Shown here: positions 37,735 through 47,024 of the stretch, one piece after another | Numbering within the stretch: position 1 is the stretch's first letter | Layout of the letters: every line of letters begins with the position of its first letter | Source of the DNA: Pseudonocardia terrae | GTDB taxonomy: Bacteria > Actinomycetota > Actinomycetes > Mycobacteriales > Pseudonocardiaceae | NCBI RefSeq assembly: GCF_021343995.1 | Contig: NZ_JAJTTE010000004.1 | Coordinates: 62,001 to 126,000 of the forward strand | Reading direction: 5' to 3' | DNA: 64,000 nucleotides | The notes under the pieces: model-generated | What the model was told of the DNA's origin: nothing | The model's input: only the letters and a program-made list of their open reading frames with translations | The model's database searches: none | Translations under genes and position numbers: made by a program

Positions 37735-38726
37735 GGCCGGTGCCACCGGGGCTGGTGGCCACCGCGCCCCCGCCGGTCCGCGACGGGGTGCGGCTCATGG
37801 TGGCCCGCGCGCGGCGGCCGCTGCGGCACCGCCGGTTCACCGACCTGCCTTCGGCGCTGGAGCCCGGGGACCTGCTCGTCGTGAACACCTCCGACACCGA
37901 ACCGGCGGCCCTCGACGGCACCCACGCCGGCCGGCCGGTCGTCCTGCACGTGTCCGGGCCGGCCGCGGCCGACACCTGGGTGGTCGAGCTGCGGACGCCG
38001 GACGGGCACCGGATCATCGACGGCCGGGCCGGCGAGACCGTCCGGCTGCCGTGCGGGGTCGGCGCGACGCTGATCTCCGGCGGCCCGCGCATCTGGCGGG
38101 TACGGATCGCGGTGGAGGGCGGGCTGCGCCGGTACCTCGCCGCCGCCGGGCGCCCGATCACCTACTCCTACCTGCACGGACGGCCCTCCCTCGCCGAGTA
38201 CCGCACCGTCTTCGCCCGCCCGGACGGGCGGTTCGGCAGCGCCGAGATGCCGAGCGCGGGCCGCCCGTTCACCCCCGCGGTGCTCGACGGGCTGCGGACG
38301 CGCGGGGTCGGCGTCGCCGAGCTGGTGCTGCACACCGGGGTGTCGTCGCTCGAGGCCGGCGAGACCCCGCTGCCCGAGCGCTACCGCGTCCCGCCCGCCA
38401 CGGCGGAGGCCGTGACGGCGACCCGCGCGGCCGGGCACCGGGTCGTCGCGGTGGGGACCACGGTCACCCGGGCGCTCGAGACGGTGGCGGCGCCCGACGG
38501 CACCGTCCGGGCCGGCGAGGGCACGACCGAGCTGGTCCTCGGCCCGGACCGACCGGCCCGCGTCGTCGACGGGCTGGTCACCGGCTGGCACGAGCCGGAG
38601 GCCTCGCACCTGCTCCTGCTCCGCGCGGTGGCCGGGCGGCGGCTCGTCGAGCGGGCCTACGCGGCCGCGCTCGACGAGGGCTACCGCTGGCACGAGTTCG
38701 GCGACTCCTGCCTGCTCCTGCCGTGA
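37731..38726 (+). CDS. QueA-like S-adenosylmethionine:tRNA ribosyltransferase-isomerase
   Basis: A 331-aa protein of the QueA family. It matches through LEPGDLLVVNTSDTEPAAL, RPITYSYLHGRPSLAEYRTV, EMPSAGRPFTPAVLD, LHTGVSSLEAGETPLPERYR and the C-terminal SHLLLLRAVAGRRLVERAY. QueA transfers the ribosyl of SAM to preQ1 in tRNA. Many actinobacterial copies sit outside queuosine operons and beside an SDR, as here, so the substrate may differ. No other que genes were found in the window. Confidence 0.82.
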   Translation: MRPVPPGLVATAPPPVRDGVRLMVARARRPLRHRRFTDLPSALEPGDLLVVNTSDTEPAALDGTHAGRPVVLHVSGPAAADTWVVELRTPDGHRIIDGRAGETVRLPCGVGATLISGGPRIWRVRIAVEGGLRRYLAAAGRPITYSYLHGRPSLAEYRTVFARPDGRFGSAEMPSAGRPFTPAVLDGLRTRGVGVAELVLHTGVSSLEAGETPLPERYRVPPATAEAVTATRAAGHRVVAVGTTVTRALETVAAPDGTVRAGEGTTELVLGPDRPARVVDGLVTGWHEPEASHLLLLRAVAGRRLVERAYAAALDEGYRWHEFGDSCLLLP

Positions 38727-38754
38727 CGGCCGGGCGTGCTCGGCCCAGTCGTGC

Positions 38755-40190
38755 TCACCCGCCCTCCGCGCTCGGGTCGTCGGCGACCACCCGGCCCGCG
38801 TCGATCGCCTCCTGCAGCGCCGCGTGGTCGGACTCGCTGCGGTCGGCGTAGGCACGGGCGAAGTCCCCGACCGCACGGTCGAAGGCGGCCGACGAGCCGA
38901 GGTAGGCGGCGATCGCGATCCGGTCGCCGCTGCGGGCGTGGGCGCGGGCGAGGGTGCGTCCGCAGATCTCGGAGTAGAGCGCCATGCCCTCCGGGCGCAG
39001 CTCGTCGACCTCGACCGACCCCTTCCAGTCGCGCAGCTGGCGCAGGTAGAAGTCCCGCACCTGGCCGTCGAGCCCGGTCGTGCGCTGCCAGCCGAGGAAG
39101 ATGTCGCCGGCGGCCTGCATCAACCGCTGCCCCTCGACGACCCGCTGGCCCGCGGTCGCCTGCGTCGCCGGCCGCAGCACCGACTCCAGTGCCGACGGCC
39201 CGGCCTCCTTGGCCTGCAGGAACAGGGGATCACGGTCGTCGCGGCCGAGGAAGAGGATCATCCAGCAGCGGGTGCCGACGCTCCCGACACCGACCACCTT
39301 CTGGGCGATGTCGACGGGCCGGTACCGGTCGAACAGCACCCTCCGGTCCGGCGGGAGGGTCTCCCGGTAGCCGGCGAGGATCTCGCTGATGCCGTCCTCG
39401 ATGCCCCGGCGCTCCACCTCCTCCGGGTAGAGATCGCGGACCGGCGTCACGATCGGGGGCGCCGGGACGATCTGCGGCCTCCCGTCGACCATGGTCGTGA
39501 ACCGGGTCAGCGCGCCCAGGTTGTCCCGGGAGCGCGCCTTGGCGAGGTCCCGTTCCATGCGTGCCCGGCGACGTGGGGCGACGCGGTGCTCGTACTGCTG
39601 CCACAGATCTTCCGTCTCGAGGAGCGAGTACCAGACCTCCAGGTGCGTCATCGCGGCGTAGCGGCGCATCTCCTGCCGGTAGGCGCGCACGCCCGCCTCC
39701 ACGGCGCCCGCCGCTCGCGGGGGCGGAAGCCGCGGTCCCGCCCGGCGACCTCGACGCTGGCCGCCAGCCGCTTGACGTCCCACTCCCACGGGCCCGGCAG
39801 GGTCTCGTCGAAGTCGTTGACGTCGAAGATCAGCCGGCGCTCCGGCGAGGCGAAGAATCCGAAGTTGGCCAGGTGGGCGTCGCCGCAGAGCTGCACGTCG
39901 ATGCCGCTGACCGGACCGCCGGCGAGGTCGGCGGTCATCACCGCCGCCGAGCCGCGCAGGAACGTGAAGGGCGACAGGGCCATCCGGGCGTACCGGATCG
40001 GCAACAGGTCCTGCACCCGGCCGACGTCCTGGGCGGCCAGGATCTTCAGCGCCCCCGGGCCGCTGCGCGCCGGCAGCTCCGCATGGGACGCGCGGGGCGC
40101 GGTCGTCCGCGCCGCCCGGCCGAGCTCGGTGCTCTCGGCCGGGTCGAGCACGGGCGGACGCGGGGTCGCCGGCGCCGCGGTCGTGGTCAT
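38755..40190 (-). pseudogene. DUF2252-family gene with an internal frameshift
   Basis: The N-terminal part (MTTTAAPATPRPPVLDPAES, GIDVQLCGDAHLANFGFFAS, LIFDVNDFDETLPGPWEWD, then GRDRGFRPRE) and the C-terminal part (GVRAYRQEMRRYAAMTHLEV to VVADDPSAEGG) are in different frames. They join near 39711-39725 beside a run of five G. Corrected, the product is about 478 aa, normal for DUF2252, a kinase-like fold of unknown function. A real mutation or a sequencing error at the G-run could explain the break; both halves are otherwise well conserved. Confidence 0.85.
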
Positions 40191-40197
40191 CTCCCCC

Positions 40198-40422
40198 TCA
40201 CTTCCGACGGGTCAGGACGACGCCGATGAGCAACCCGACCGCGATCATGACGACCAACAGCAACCACAACGGTGCGCTGAGGGTCAGGGTGAGCAGGTAC
40301 ACGCCCACCGGATCGCGGTTCTGCAGCACGAACACCAGGGCGAGGACCGCCACCACCAGGGCGACGACCGCTCGTGCGGTGATCCGGCGGCGGCCGCGGC
40401 CCGTGGGCCGCTGCGTCGTCAT
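40198..40422 (-). CDS. LapA-domain (DUF1049) small membrane protein
   Basis: A 74-aa protein with two helices: VVALVVAVLALVFVLQN at ~19-35 and PLWLLLVVMIAVGLLIGVV at ~51-69, ending in TRRK. The FVLQN motif after the first helix is typical of LapA/YciM-associated proteins. It lies 5 nt after the next gene upstream and only 7 nt before the DUF2252 start, so all three may be one operon. Function in envelope assembly is only suspected. Confidence 0.82.
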   Translation of the reverse strand: MTTQRPTGRGRRRITARAVVALVVAVLALVFVLQNRDPVGVYLLTLTLSAPLWLLLVVMIAVGLLIGVVLTRRK

Positions 40423-40427
40423 CCCGG

Positions 40428-40853
40428 TCAGGCCAGCTCGCGCTGCTCCCGGACCAGGGCCCAGATCACGGCGACGTCGAGGGCGATGATGACGATCGAC
40501 CAGATCGGGTAGTGCGGGATGAACATGAAGTTGGCGATGATGCTCAGCGCGGCCAGCACGATGCCGACGACGCGGGCCCAGGTCTGTCCCTGGATCACGC
40601 CGAGACCCGTGAGCGCCAGCGCGACACCGAGGATGAGGTGGACCCAGCCCCAGGTCGTGACGTCGAACGAGTAGATGTAGTTCGGCGTGGCCACGTAGAC
40701 CTGGTCGCGGAACAGCGCCGAGATACCGCTCAACGCCTGGCAGATGCCGACCACGATCAGTACCGCACCCGCGAACATCGCGAATCCGGTCGACCAGGCC
40801 GCGGCGGTGCTCCTGGTGGTTCCCGTCGTGGGCGGATGGGTCGTGTCGCTCAT
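40428..40853 (-). CDS. DUF7144-like four-helix membrane protein
   Basis: A 141-aa integral membrane protein. Four helices are visible: FAMFAGAVLIVVGICQALSG, WGWVHLILGVALALTGLGVI, WARVVGIVLAALSIIANFMF and IWSIVIIALDVAVIWALV. The pattern FDVTTWGWVHLILG is shared by many actinobacterial proteins of this type. Start at MSDTTHPP because the upstream residues are charged and unconserved, and gagggaggagc precedes it. Function unknown. Confidence 0.82.
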   Translation of the reverse strand: MSDTTHPPTTGTTRSTAAAWSTGFAMFAGAVLIVVGICQALSGISALFRDQVYVATPNYIYSFDVTTWGWVHLILGVALALTGLGVIQGQTWARVVGIVLAALSIIANFMFIPHYPIWSIVIIALDVAVIWALVREQRELA

Positions 40854-40953
40854 GGTGTTGCTCCTCCCTCGAGCGCTGTGTCCGACCACGATCGGGTCCA
40901 CGCACACGGTGCACCTCGCCCGCCGCGTGTGACTTCGTGGTCCCGCGCGGGCC

Positions 40954-43557
40954 TCAGTTCCGGGGGGCGAGCGCGGCGCCCGACGCGATCAGCCCGCGCT
41001 CGTAGCCGGCGAGCACCGCGGTCCGGCGGCTGCTCACGCCGAGCTTCCCGTAGATGGAGCGGACGTGGGTCTTGACGGTGTTCACCGAGACCGACAGGTC
41101 CGCGCCGATCTCCTCCAGCGACAACAGGGAGGGCAGCAGCGCCAGGACCGCCCGCTCCCGCTCGCTGAGCGCCGCCGCCGGGGACCCGGTGGTCGCGGAG
41201 ACCGCCAGCGCGGCGCCGGCGAACGAGCCGGCCGCGCCGGGGCCGCCGTGCAGCTGCACCAGCAGCCGCCGCACCTCGGCCCCCGCACCCGCGAACGGGC
41301 GCAGCGCCCCGAGTGGCTCGGCCAGCGCCAGGGCATGTTCCAGCGCCTCGCGGGCCGCGGCCCGTTGCCCCGCCTGGGCCGCGAGGGTCGCCTCGACCAG
41401 CCACGCCTCCACCTCGGTCACCCCGAGCAGCGGCGTGCCGCACTCCACGAGCGCCCGGTGCACAGCGGCTCGGGCGCGGTCGTCGCGGCCCGCGGCGAGG
41501 TCGGTCCACGCCCGCAGCAGGGCACTCTCCGCGGTCTCCCCGACGCGCTGGACCAGCCAGCCGTGCACACTGCGTGCCGCCGTCGGGTGCCCGAGGTCGA
41601 GGGCCGCCCGGTGCTCCAGCACCGCCGCGACGGCCACGACGTGCGGATCCACCGGCACGTCGCCCAGCTCCGCGCGGGCGTGCTGCAGCCGGTCCAGGCC
41701 GCGGGCGCGGTCCCCGCGGGCCTCGCCCGCGCCGTCGACGTCGGCCGCCGCGCGGATCACGGCCAGGCCGAACCGCAGTTCGGCGGGGGCGTGGCCCTGC
41801 TGGTCGAGACCGCCCAGCCCGGCCTCGGCCAACCGCACGGCGTCGCCGGGCTCGACGCGCAACAGCGCCGCGTGGGCGAGGACGGCCGCGGCGGCGGCCG
41901 CCCAGGCCGAGTGCCGCAGCCCCGTGCGCTCCGCACGGGCCAGCGCAGCCTCCCCCGTGTGCCGCACCTCGGCCGCGTCGCCCTCGAGGGCGGCCGCGAC
42001 CGCCCGTAGGGCCAGGGTCTGCACCGCGAGGTGCACGAACGCGTGCCGGTCGGCGAGCTCGAGCGCCTCGACCAGCAGCGGCCGCGCAGCGCCCGGGGCG
42101 CCCACCCGGACCGCTCCGAGGGCCCGGGCGAGCAGGCCCAGCGCCCGCGGCCCCGGCTGGTGCGGCAGGTCCTCCGGGTCGCGCCGGTGCGGACCGGTGG
42201 GCACCGCGCCGAACTCCTCCGCGGCGGCGCGCAGCACCGCCAGCTCGGGAGGGGGGTCCTCGGGCCACCGGGGCGGGTGCGTGGCGGGCGGCCCTCCCGC
42301 GGCCGTGCGGGCGAGCGCGGCGAGCGCGGCGAGCCCCGGTTCGCGGGCGAGCGCGACCTCGCCGACGGTGTCCAGGGCCCGGCGCAGCGGGCGGTGCCGC
42401 CCCGAGAGCAGCAGCGCGGGGCCGGCGTCGCGCAGGATCTCCGCGGCGACGAGCGCGTCCCCGCTGCGGGCGGCGTGCTCGGCCGCGACGTCGGGCCGCC
42501 CGGCGGCCGCGTACCAGCGCGCCGTCGCCGCCTCGAGCCGCGCCGGTGCTCCCGCCGCTTGCCGGCGCAGCTCCCCGAACAGGTGGTCGCGCAGCAGCGG
42601 CTCCACCTGGTGGACCTCCCGGCCCAGACCCTCCGCGCGGACCAGGCCCGTCCGCTGCTCGACGGCGTCGAGCACGCCGCCGGCGTCGGCCCGCCCGGAG
42701 AGCACGGCGGCGAGCGCGGTCGGCACCGGGTTGACCACGCCGACCCGGCGAAGCACGTCGAGCTCGGCCTCGTCGAGCTCGGCGAGCGCCTCCCCCTCCA
42801 GGTAGTCGGCGACCAGCGGGTGCTCGCCGGAGAAGCCCAGCGCGGCGCGGGGGTCCGCCAGGTCGGAGCACGCCGCGGCGGCCAACCCGAGGGCGGCCGG
42901 CCAGCCCGCCGTGCGGGCGTGCAGCACGGTGACCTCGGCCGGACCGAGCGAGGGCGCGGCGGCACGCAGCAGCTCCTCGGCCTCACCCGGGGTGAAGCGC
43001 AGCAGGTCCGGGCCGATCTCGCGCACCCGGCGGGCCACCCGCAGCCGGGCGAGGCCGAGCGGGGGCTCACCCCGGCCGCACAGCACCACGACCAGGTCGG
43101 GCCGGCGGTCCCGGAGGAAGGTGCGCAGCCCGTGCAGGCTCGCGGCGCCGGTCAGCTCGCCGACGTCGTCGAGCACCAGGCGGGGTGGCCGCGGCAGGAC
43201 GTCGAGCGCGGCCGCCAGCGCGGCCAGGAACTCCGGCCCACCGGCCGCGGGCCAGCCGTGCCGGTCCCGGAGCCGGCTCGACGGCGGGATCGTGGGGCAC
43301 CGGGCCAGGGCGGCCAGGACGGCCGACCAGAGCCGGCCGGGGTCCTCGTCCTCGGCGTCGACCCGGACCCACGCCGTCCCGGGGCCGGGGCTCGTGCGCA
43401 CCCACTCCGCCACGGCCGAGGTCTTGCCGAAACCCGCCGGGCCGCGGACCAGGCCCACGTCGACGATCCGGTCGAGCGCCGCGCACACGGCAACCCGTGG
43501 CACCAGCTGCACCGGACGGACGGGAACACGGATCTTCGACCTGGGCACAGGCTGCAT
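40954..43557 (-). CDS. MalT-type LuxR regulator (ATPase plus HTH)
   Basis: An 867-aa large LuxR-family regulator. A P-loop GPAGFGKTSAVAEW is at residues 39-52 with a Walker-B-like RLVLDDVGEL. A long helical, TPR-like middle follows, and the C-terminal LuxR HTH reads LSERERAVLALLPSLL to VKTHVRSIYGKLGVSSR. These STAND-type regulators respond to a small molecule. The target is not evident; two inverted repeats upstream may be operators. The ATG was set by similarity to family N-termini (PRSKIRVP). Confidence 0.87.
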   Translation of the reverse strand: MQPVPRSKIRVPVRPVQLVPRVAVCAALDRIVDVGLVRGPAGFGKTSAVAEWVRTSPGPGTAWVRVDAEDEDPGRLWSAVLAALARCPTIPPSSRLRDRHGWPAAGGPEFLAALAAALDVLPRPPRLVLDDVGELTGAASLHGLRTFLRDRRPDLVVVLCGRGEPPLGLARLRVARRVREIGPDLLRFTPGEAEELLRAAAPSLGPAEVTVLHARTAGWPAALGLAAAACSDLADPRAALGFSGEHPLVADYLEGEALAELDEAELDVLRRVGVVNPVPTALAAVLSGRADAGGVLDAVEQRTGLVRAEGLGREVHQVEPLLRDHLFGELRRQAAGAPARLEAATARWYAAAGRPDVAAEHAARSGDALVAAEILRDAGPALLLSGRHRPLRRALDTVGEVALAREPGLAALAALARTAAGGPPATHPPRWPEDPPPELAVLRAAAEEFGAVPTGPHRRDPEDLPHQPGPRALGLLARALGAVRVGAPGAARPLLVEALELADRHAFVHLAVQTLALRAVAAALEGDAAEVRHTGEAALARAERTGLRHSAWAAAAAAVLAHAALLRVEPGDAVRLAEAGLGGLDQQGHAPAELRFGLAVIRAAADVDGAGEARGDRARGLDRLQHARAELGDVPVDPHVVAVAAVLEHRAALDLGHPTAARSVHGWLVQRVGETAESALLRAWTDLAAGRDDRARAAVHRALVECGTPLLGVTEVEAWLVEATLAAQAGQRAAAREALEHALALAEPLGALRPFAGAGAEVRRLLVQLHGGPGAAGSFAGAALAVSATTGSPAAALSERERAVLALLPSLLSLEEIGADLSVSVNTVKTHVRSIYGKLGVSSRRTAVLAGYERGLIASGAALAPRN

Positions 43558-43587
43558 GAAGTCACCCCCGCACGCCGGCACTCTGCT

Positions 43588-43606
43588 GGACCGGCAACAA
43601 CGGTCC
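43588..43606. promoter_or_regulatory. Inverted repeat upstream of the MalT-like regulator
   Basis: GGACCG-gcaacaa-CGGTCC, about 30 nt upstream of the regulator start. A possible autoregulatory site. Confidence 0.35.
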
Positions 43607-43664
43607 ATGCTGGACGAGCCCATCCGCCGCGGCGTCGAGCGTGTGGCCTGGCCGGGCGGGCCGA

Positions 43665-43683
43665 AGGTCCCCCGTCGGGACCT
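43665..43683 (-). terminator. Hairpin after the diacylglycerol-kinase-like gene
   Basis: AGGTCCC / GGGACCT with a 5-nt loop, about 65 nt after the stop of the next gene on the minus strand. Confidence 0.4.
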
Positions 43684-43746
43684 GCGGCGGAGGAGCAGAA
43701 CAGGTCCGAACGGCGCAGTTCCGCGCGCTTCGTCCGGTTAGCTCGC

Positions 43747-45123
43747 TCATGCCTGCCGACGCACTGCCGGCTGCCCGCACAGCACCCGGACCAGGCCCGC
43801 GATCGCCTCGCCTGGCCCGGCCGACGCGACCGCCGCCGGCGCGGCTCCCGGCGACGCGACGGGCACCCGGACCCGCAGCGCCCCGGGGAGCACCCGGAAC
43901 CGCAGAGGGGGCGGCAGGCGCAGCGCCTCGCCGTCGACCCCCACCTCGACCAGGGGCTTGTCGGAGTCGACCTCGAACTCGGGCGCGTTCCACTGCCGGT
44001 AGCCGTGGAAGGACCGCAGCCGGCCGGTCGCCTGGGCCGCCAGCATCTCGGTGACGTCACGCCCCTTCTCCACCCGCACGGTGACGACGCCGAGCACCCC
44101 GCCGTCGAGCCGCGCGCGGGTGCCGAAGCCGTCGAGCCGGTCCAACCGGTAGTCGCCGTTGGACACCAGCACCATGGCGGTCGGGCCGCCGTCGTCGCCG
44201 TCCGGACCACGGAAGCGCAGGTGGGAGCCCTCCGCTCCGGGGCCGAGCAGGTCGGGGGCCATCCGGGCGGTGGTCGCGAGCTTCGCGTCGCGGTAGCCCT
44301 CGGACTGGACGACGCCGGCGTACACGCCGAGCGAGGCGTTGTTGACGAACACCCGGTCGCCCAGCACGGCCAGATCGATGCGCCGCTCCAGGGCCGGGCC
44401 GAACGCGTCGAGCGCGGCGACGACGTCGTCGCGGTCCAGGCCGAGGTCGAGCGCGAAGTGGTTGCGGGTGCCGGCCGGCACCACGACGAGCGGCACATCG
44501 TGGTGCCGGGCGACGTCGGCGACCAGGGCCTGGGAACCGTCGCCGCCGGCCATCCCGAGGACGTCGGCGCCCTCGGCGACGGCCGCCTCGGCGAGCGCCC
44601 GCAGATCGTCGCCCGGCTCCAGCACGACGGGGGTGACGCCGCGGCGCAGCGCCTCCTCCTCGAGCGCGAACCTCCCGACCTTCCCGCCGCCCGAGCGCGG
44701 GTTCATCAGCAGCACCCCGTGCCCGGCCGCCGGGACGGACTTCAGTCCCGACGGCGCCGGCACGAGATCGCGGCCGAGGGCGGCCCGGGCGAGGCTCGCC
44801 GCGACCAGGACGAGCACGACCACGCCCGCGGTACGCAGCACCGAGGCCGTCACCACGAGCATGATCACGCCGACGAGCGCCAGCAGCGCGATCGCGCAGG
44901 CCGCGATCCGCCAGATCCCCCGCCGGACGAGCGCGGTCCACCCGGCGGCGACCGCAACGCCGACCAGCACCGGGGCCGCGACGAGCCGGAGCGGCTCCTG
45001 CAGCAGCGCCACGACCACCAGGGCGATCGCGCCGATTGCGGCCAGCAGCGCGGCCGCCGCCGCGACCCGTCGCCCCATGCCCGGTCGCACGCCCGGTCGC
45101 ACGCCCTCCGCCGTCCCGACCAT
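43747..45123 (-). CDS. Diacylglycerol-kinase-family lipid kinase with N-terminal membrane region
   Basis: A 458-aa protein. Residues ~18-125 contain about four membrane helices (VAAAAALLAAIGAIALVVVA and others). The DAGK_cat domain follows: LLMNPRSGGGKVGRF, the ATP-binding GMAGGDGSQALVAD, and VVPAGTRNHFALDLGLD. The C-terminal half (NNASLGVYAGVV, VLVSNGDYRL) completes the lipid-kinase fold. It probably phosphorylates a membrane lipid. The two-part layout with membrane helices is less common than the soluble form. Confidence 0.86.
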   Translation of the reverse strand: MVGTAEGVRPGVRPGMGRRVAAAAALLAAIGAIALVVVALLQEPLRLVAAPVLVGVAVAAGWTALVRRGIWRIAACAIALLALVGVIMLVVTASVLRTAGVVVLVLVAASLARAALGRDLVPAPSGLKSVPAAGHGVLLMNPRSGGGKVGRFALEEEALRRGVTPVVLEPGDDLRALAEAAVAEGADVLGMAGGDGSQALVADVARHHDVPLVVVPAGTRNHFALDLGLDRDDVVAALDAFGPALERRIDLAVLGDRVFVNNASLGVYAGVVQSEGYRDAKLATTARMAPDLLGPGAEGSHLRFRGPDGDDGGPTAMVLVSNGDYRLDRLDGFGTRARLDGGVLGVVTVRVEKGRDVTEMLAAQATGRLRSFHGYRQWNAPEFEVDSDKPLVEVGVDGEALRLPPPLRFRVLPGALRVRVPVASPGAAPAAVASAGPGEAIAGLVRVLCGQPAVRRQA

Positions 45124-45136
45124 GGCCGGCCTCCCG

Positions 45137-45400
45137 TCAGTCCACGAACCAGATCTCGGCCAGGTCGGCCGCGACCAGGCCGCGCTCGGCGGCGATCCGC
45201 TCCAGCGCCTCGGCGAGCGTCGAGGAGAGGACCACCACCGTCTCCGTGAGACCGGGTTCGCCGGCCTCGGCCAGCACCGCCGCGGCGACGGCGCGGGCCC
45301 GTTCGGTGCCCTGCTCGGCGTTGACGTCGTCCGACAGCACGGCCAGGACGGCCTCGAACGCCCACGCCCGGGCCCGTGGTGGGGAGGCCACGCCGAGCAC
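45137..45400 (-). CDS. Small conserved hypothetical protein (87 aa)
   Basis: An Ala/Glu-rich helical protein, MLGVASPPRARAWAFEAVLA to LAEIWFVD. No motif was recognised. It starts 6 nt after the DUF1269 gene and ends 13 nt before the kinase gene, so the three probably form one operon. The codon pattern (G/C third positions) supports translation. The first GTG is used; a second lies three codons on. Confidence 0.62.
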   Translation of the reverse strand: MLGVASPPRARAWAFEAVLAVLSDDVNAEQGTERARAVAAAVLAEAGEPGLTETVVVLSSTLAEALERIAAERGLVAADLAEIWFVD

Positions 45401-45406
45401 CTCGCC

Positions 45407-45907
45407 TCAGGCGGTCTCGTGCTCCTCGACGAAGACCTCCCGCAGCTTCTGCTCCTGCTCGTTGGAGAGGTTCGTCGAGATGAGCTCGGCGTTGGTGCCG
45501 CGGAACTCGTCGAGCACCTTGTCCTGCACGACGCGCGAGGTCATGAGGAACAGCGCCGACGTGCCGGGCGTGACCTTCTCGCGGACCTCCTTGATGAAGC
45601 GGTCGTCGATGCCGACGTCCGACATGGAGCCCGCCAGCGCGCCCATCGCCGCCCCGACCGCCATGCCCAGCAGCGGGACGAAGAACAGCAGCCCGAACAA
45701 CAGACCCCAGAAGCTGCCGCCGAGCGCCCCGGCCCCGGACATGCTGTGCAACTGCTCGGTCTTCGGCTTCTTGCGGTTCTCGGGCCACGTCACCACGGCC
45801 GCGTCCTCGAGCGTCAGCAACTCCTGCTTCTGCAGTCGTTCCACCAGGTCCAGCGCGCTGCGGGCGCCGCCCGGCTCGTCGAACTTCCAGACGGTCAGCG
45901 TCGTCAT
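45407..45907 (-). CDS. DUF1269-family membrane-associated protein
   Basis: A 166-aa protein. It begins MTTLTVWKFDEPGGARSALD and has a Gly-rich hydrophobic core at ~70-92 (GSFWGLLFGLLFFVPLLGMA, then AVGAAMGALAGS). The segments ALFLMTSRVVQDKVLDEF and ELISTNLSNEQEQKLRE are typical of DUF1269. Function unknown; homologues are often near stress genes. First gene of a likely operon with the 87-aa protein and the lipid kinase. Confidence 0.86.
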   Translation of the reverse strand: MTTLTVWKFDEPGGARSALDLVERLQKQELLTLEDAAVVTWPENRKKPKTEQLHSMSGAGALGGSFWGLLFGLLFFVPLLGMAVGAAMGALAGSMSDVGIDDRFIKEVREKVTPGTSALFLMTSRVVQDKVLDEFRGTNAELISTNLSNEQEQKLREVFVEEHETA

Positions 45908-46013
45908 GGATCCGCCTCTCCTCGAGATGTGTCGGAAGGGCGACTGTCGTGGCCCCCGCGGCGACGGGCCTCACCCGCCGGGGGCGAACCTCGACGGGTG
46001 CACGATGGGGGTC

Positions 46014-47024
46014 ATGGACTTCCGCTACCTCGGCCGCTCCGGCATGCAGATCTCCGAGATCACCTACGGCAACTGGCTGACGCACGGGTCGCAGGTGGAG
46101 AACGACGTCGCGACGCAGTGCGTGCACGCCGCCCTGGAGCACGGGATCACCAGCTTCGACACCGCCGACGTCTACGCCAACGGGCGCGCCGAGGAGGTGC
46201 TCGGCGCCGCGCTCAAGGGGGAGCGGCGCGAGTCGCTGGAGATCCTCACGAAGGTCTACTGGCCGGTGGGGCCGCGCGGGAAGAACGACCAGGGCCTGTC
46301 GCGCAAGCACATCCTGGAGGGCATCGACGGGAGCCTGCGCCGGCTCGGGACCGACTACGTCGACCTCTACCAGGCGCACCGCTACGACCGGTTCACCCCG
46401 CTCGAGGAGACGATGCAGGCGTTCGCCGACGTGGTGCGGGCGGGCAAGGCGCTCTACATCGGAGTGAGCGAGTGGACGGCCGACCAGATCCGCCGGGCCC
46501 ACGCCCTGGCCGTCGACCTCGGGGTCCCGCTGGTCTCCAGCCAGCCGCAGTACTCGATGCTCTGGCGGATCGTCGAGGACGAGGTGGTGCCCACCTCCGA
46601 GGAGCTGGGGATCGGCCAGATCGTCTGGTCGCCGATCGCGCAGGGCGTGCTCACCGGCAAGTACCAGCCCGGCGAGGCCTGGCCCGAGGGGTCGCGCGCG
46701 ACGGACGAGAAGGGCGGCGGCGACGCGATCAAGCGGTTCCTCACCGACGACACCCTGGCCCGCGTGCAGAAGCTGCGCCCGATCGCCGGCGACCTCGGGC
46801 TGACGATGGCCCAGCTCGCCGTGGCGTGGGTGCTGCAGAACCGCAACGTCTGCGCCGCCCTGGTCGGCGCCTCCCGGCCCGAGCAGGTGGAGGAGAACGT
46901 GAAGGCCGCGGGCGTGCGCATCCCGGCCGACGCGATGGCGGCGATCGACGACGTGCTCGGCGAGGCCGTCACCCGCGACCCCGCGCTCGTCGCCCGCTCC
47001 ACCCCGACGCGGCGGCCCGTCTGA
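46014..47024 (+). CDS. Aldo/keto reductase (voltage-gated-K-channel beta-like group)
   Basis: A 336-aa AKR. The catalytic tetrad is visible: Asp in SFDTADVYANG, Tyr in the same block, Lys in ILTKVYWP, and His in LYQAHRYDR. Close to Kv-beta-like AKRs (YGNWLTHG, VSEWTADQIRRAHALA, SPIAQGVLTGKYQPG). It reduces aldehydes or ketones with NADPH. The ATG (MDFRYLG) is the family start; another ATG lies three codons before. The stop overlaps the next start (TGATG). Confidence 0.9.
   Translation: MDFRYLGRSGMQISEITYGNWLTHGSQVENDVATQCVHAALEHGITSFDTADVYANGRAEEVLGAALKGERRESLEILTKVYWPVGPRGKNDQGLSRKHILEGIDGSLRRLGTDYVDLYQAHRYDRFTPLEETMQAFADVVRAGKALYIGVSEWTADQIRRAHALAVDLGVPLVSSQPQYSMLWRIVEDEVVPTSEELGIGQIVWSPIAQGVLTGKYQPGEAWPEGSRATDEKGGGDAIKRFLTDDTLARVQKLRPIAGDLGLTMAQLAVAWVLQNRNVCAALVGASRPEQVEENVKAAGVRIPADAMAAIDDVLGEAVTRDPALVARSTPTRRPV

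Noticed and set aside
38755..40190. Programmed ribosomal frameshift in the DUF2252 gene
   Set aside because: No recognised slippery heptamer or downstream structure; mutation or sequencing error is simpler.
42031..45249. Very long open frame on the plus strand opposite the MalT-like and lipid-kinase genes
   Set aside because: Arg/Gly/Pro-rich with no recognisable domain; it is the antisense shadow of two well-supported genes in very GC-rich DNA. Similar shadows at 172-1713, 3202-5427 and 54974-56881 were rejected for the same reason.
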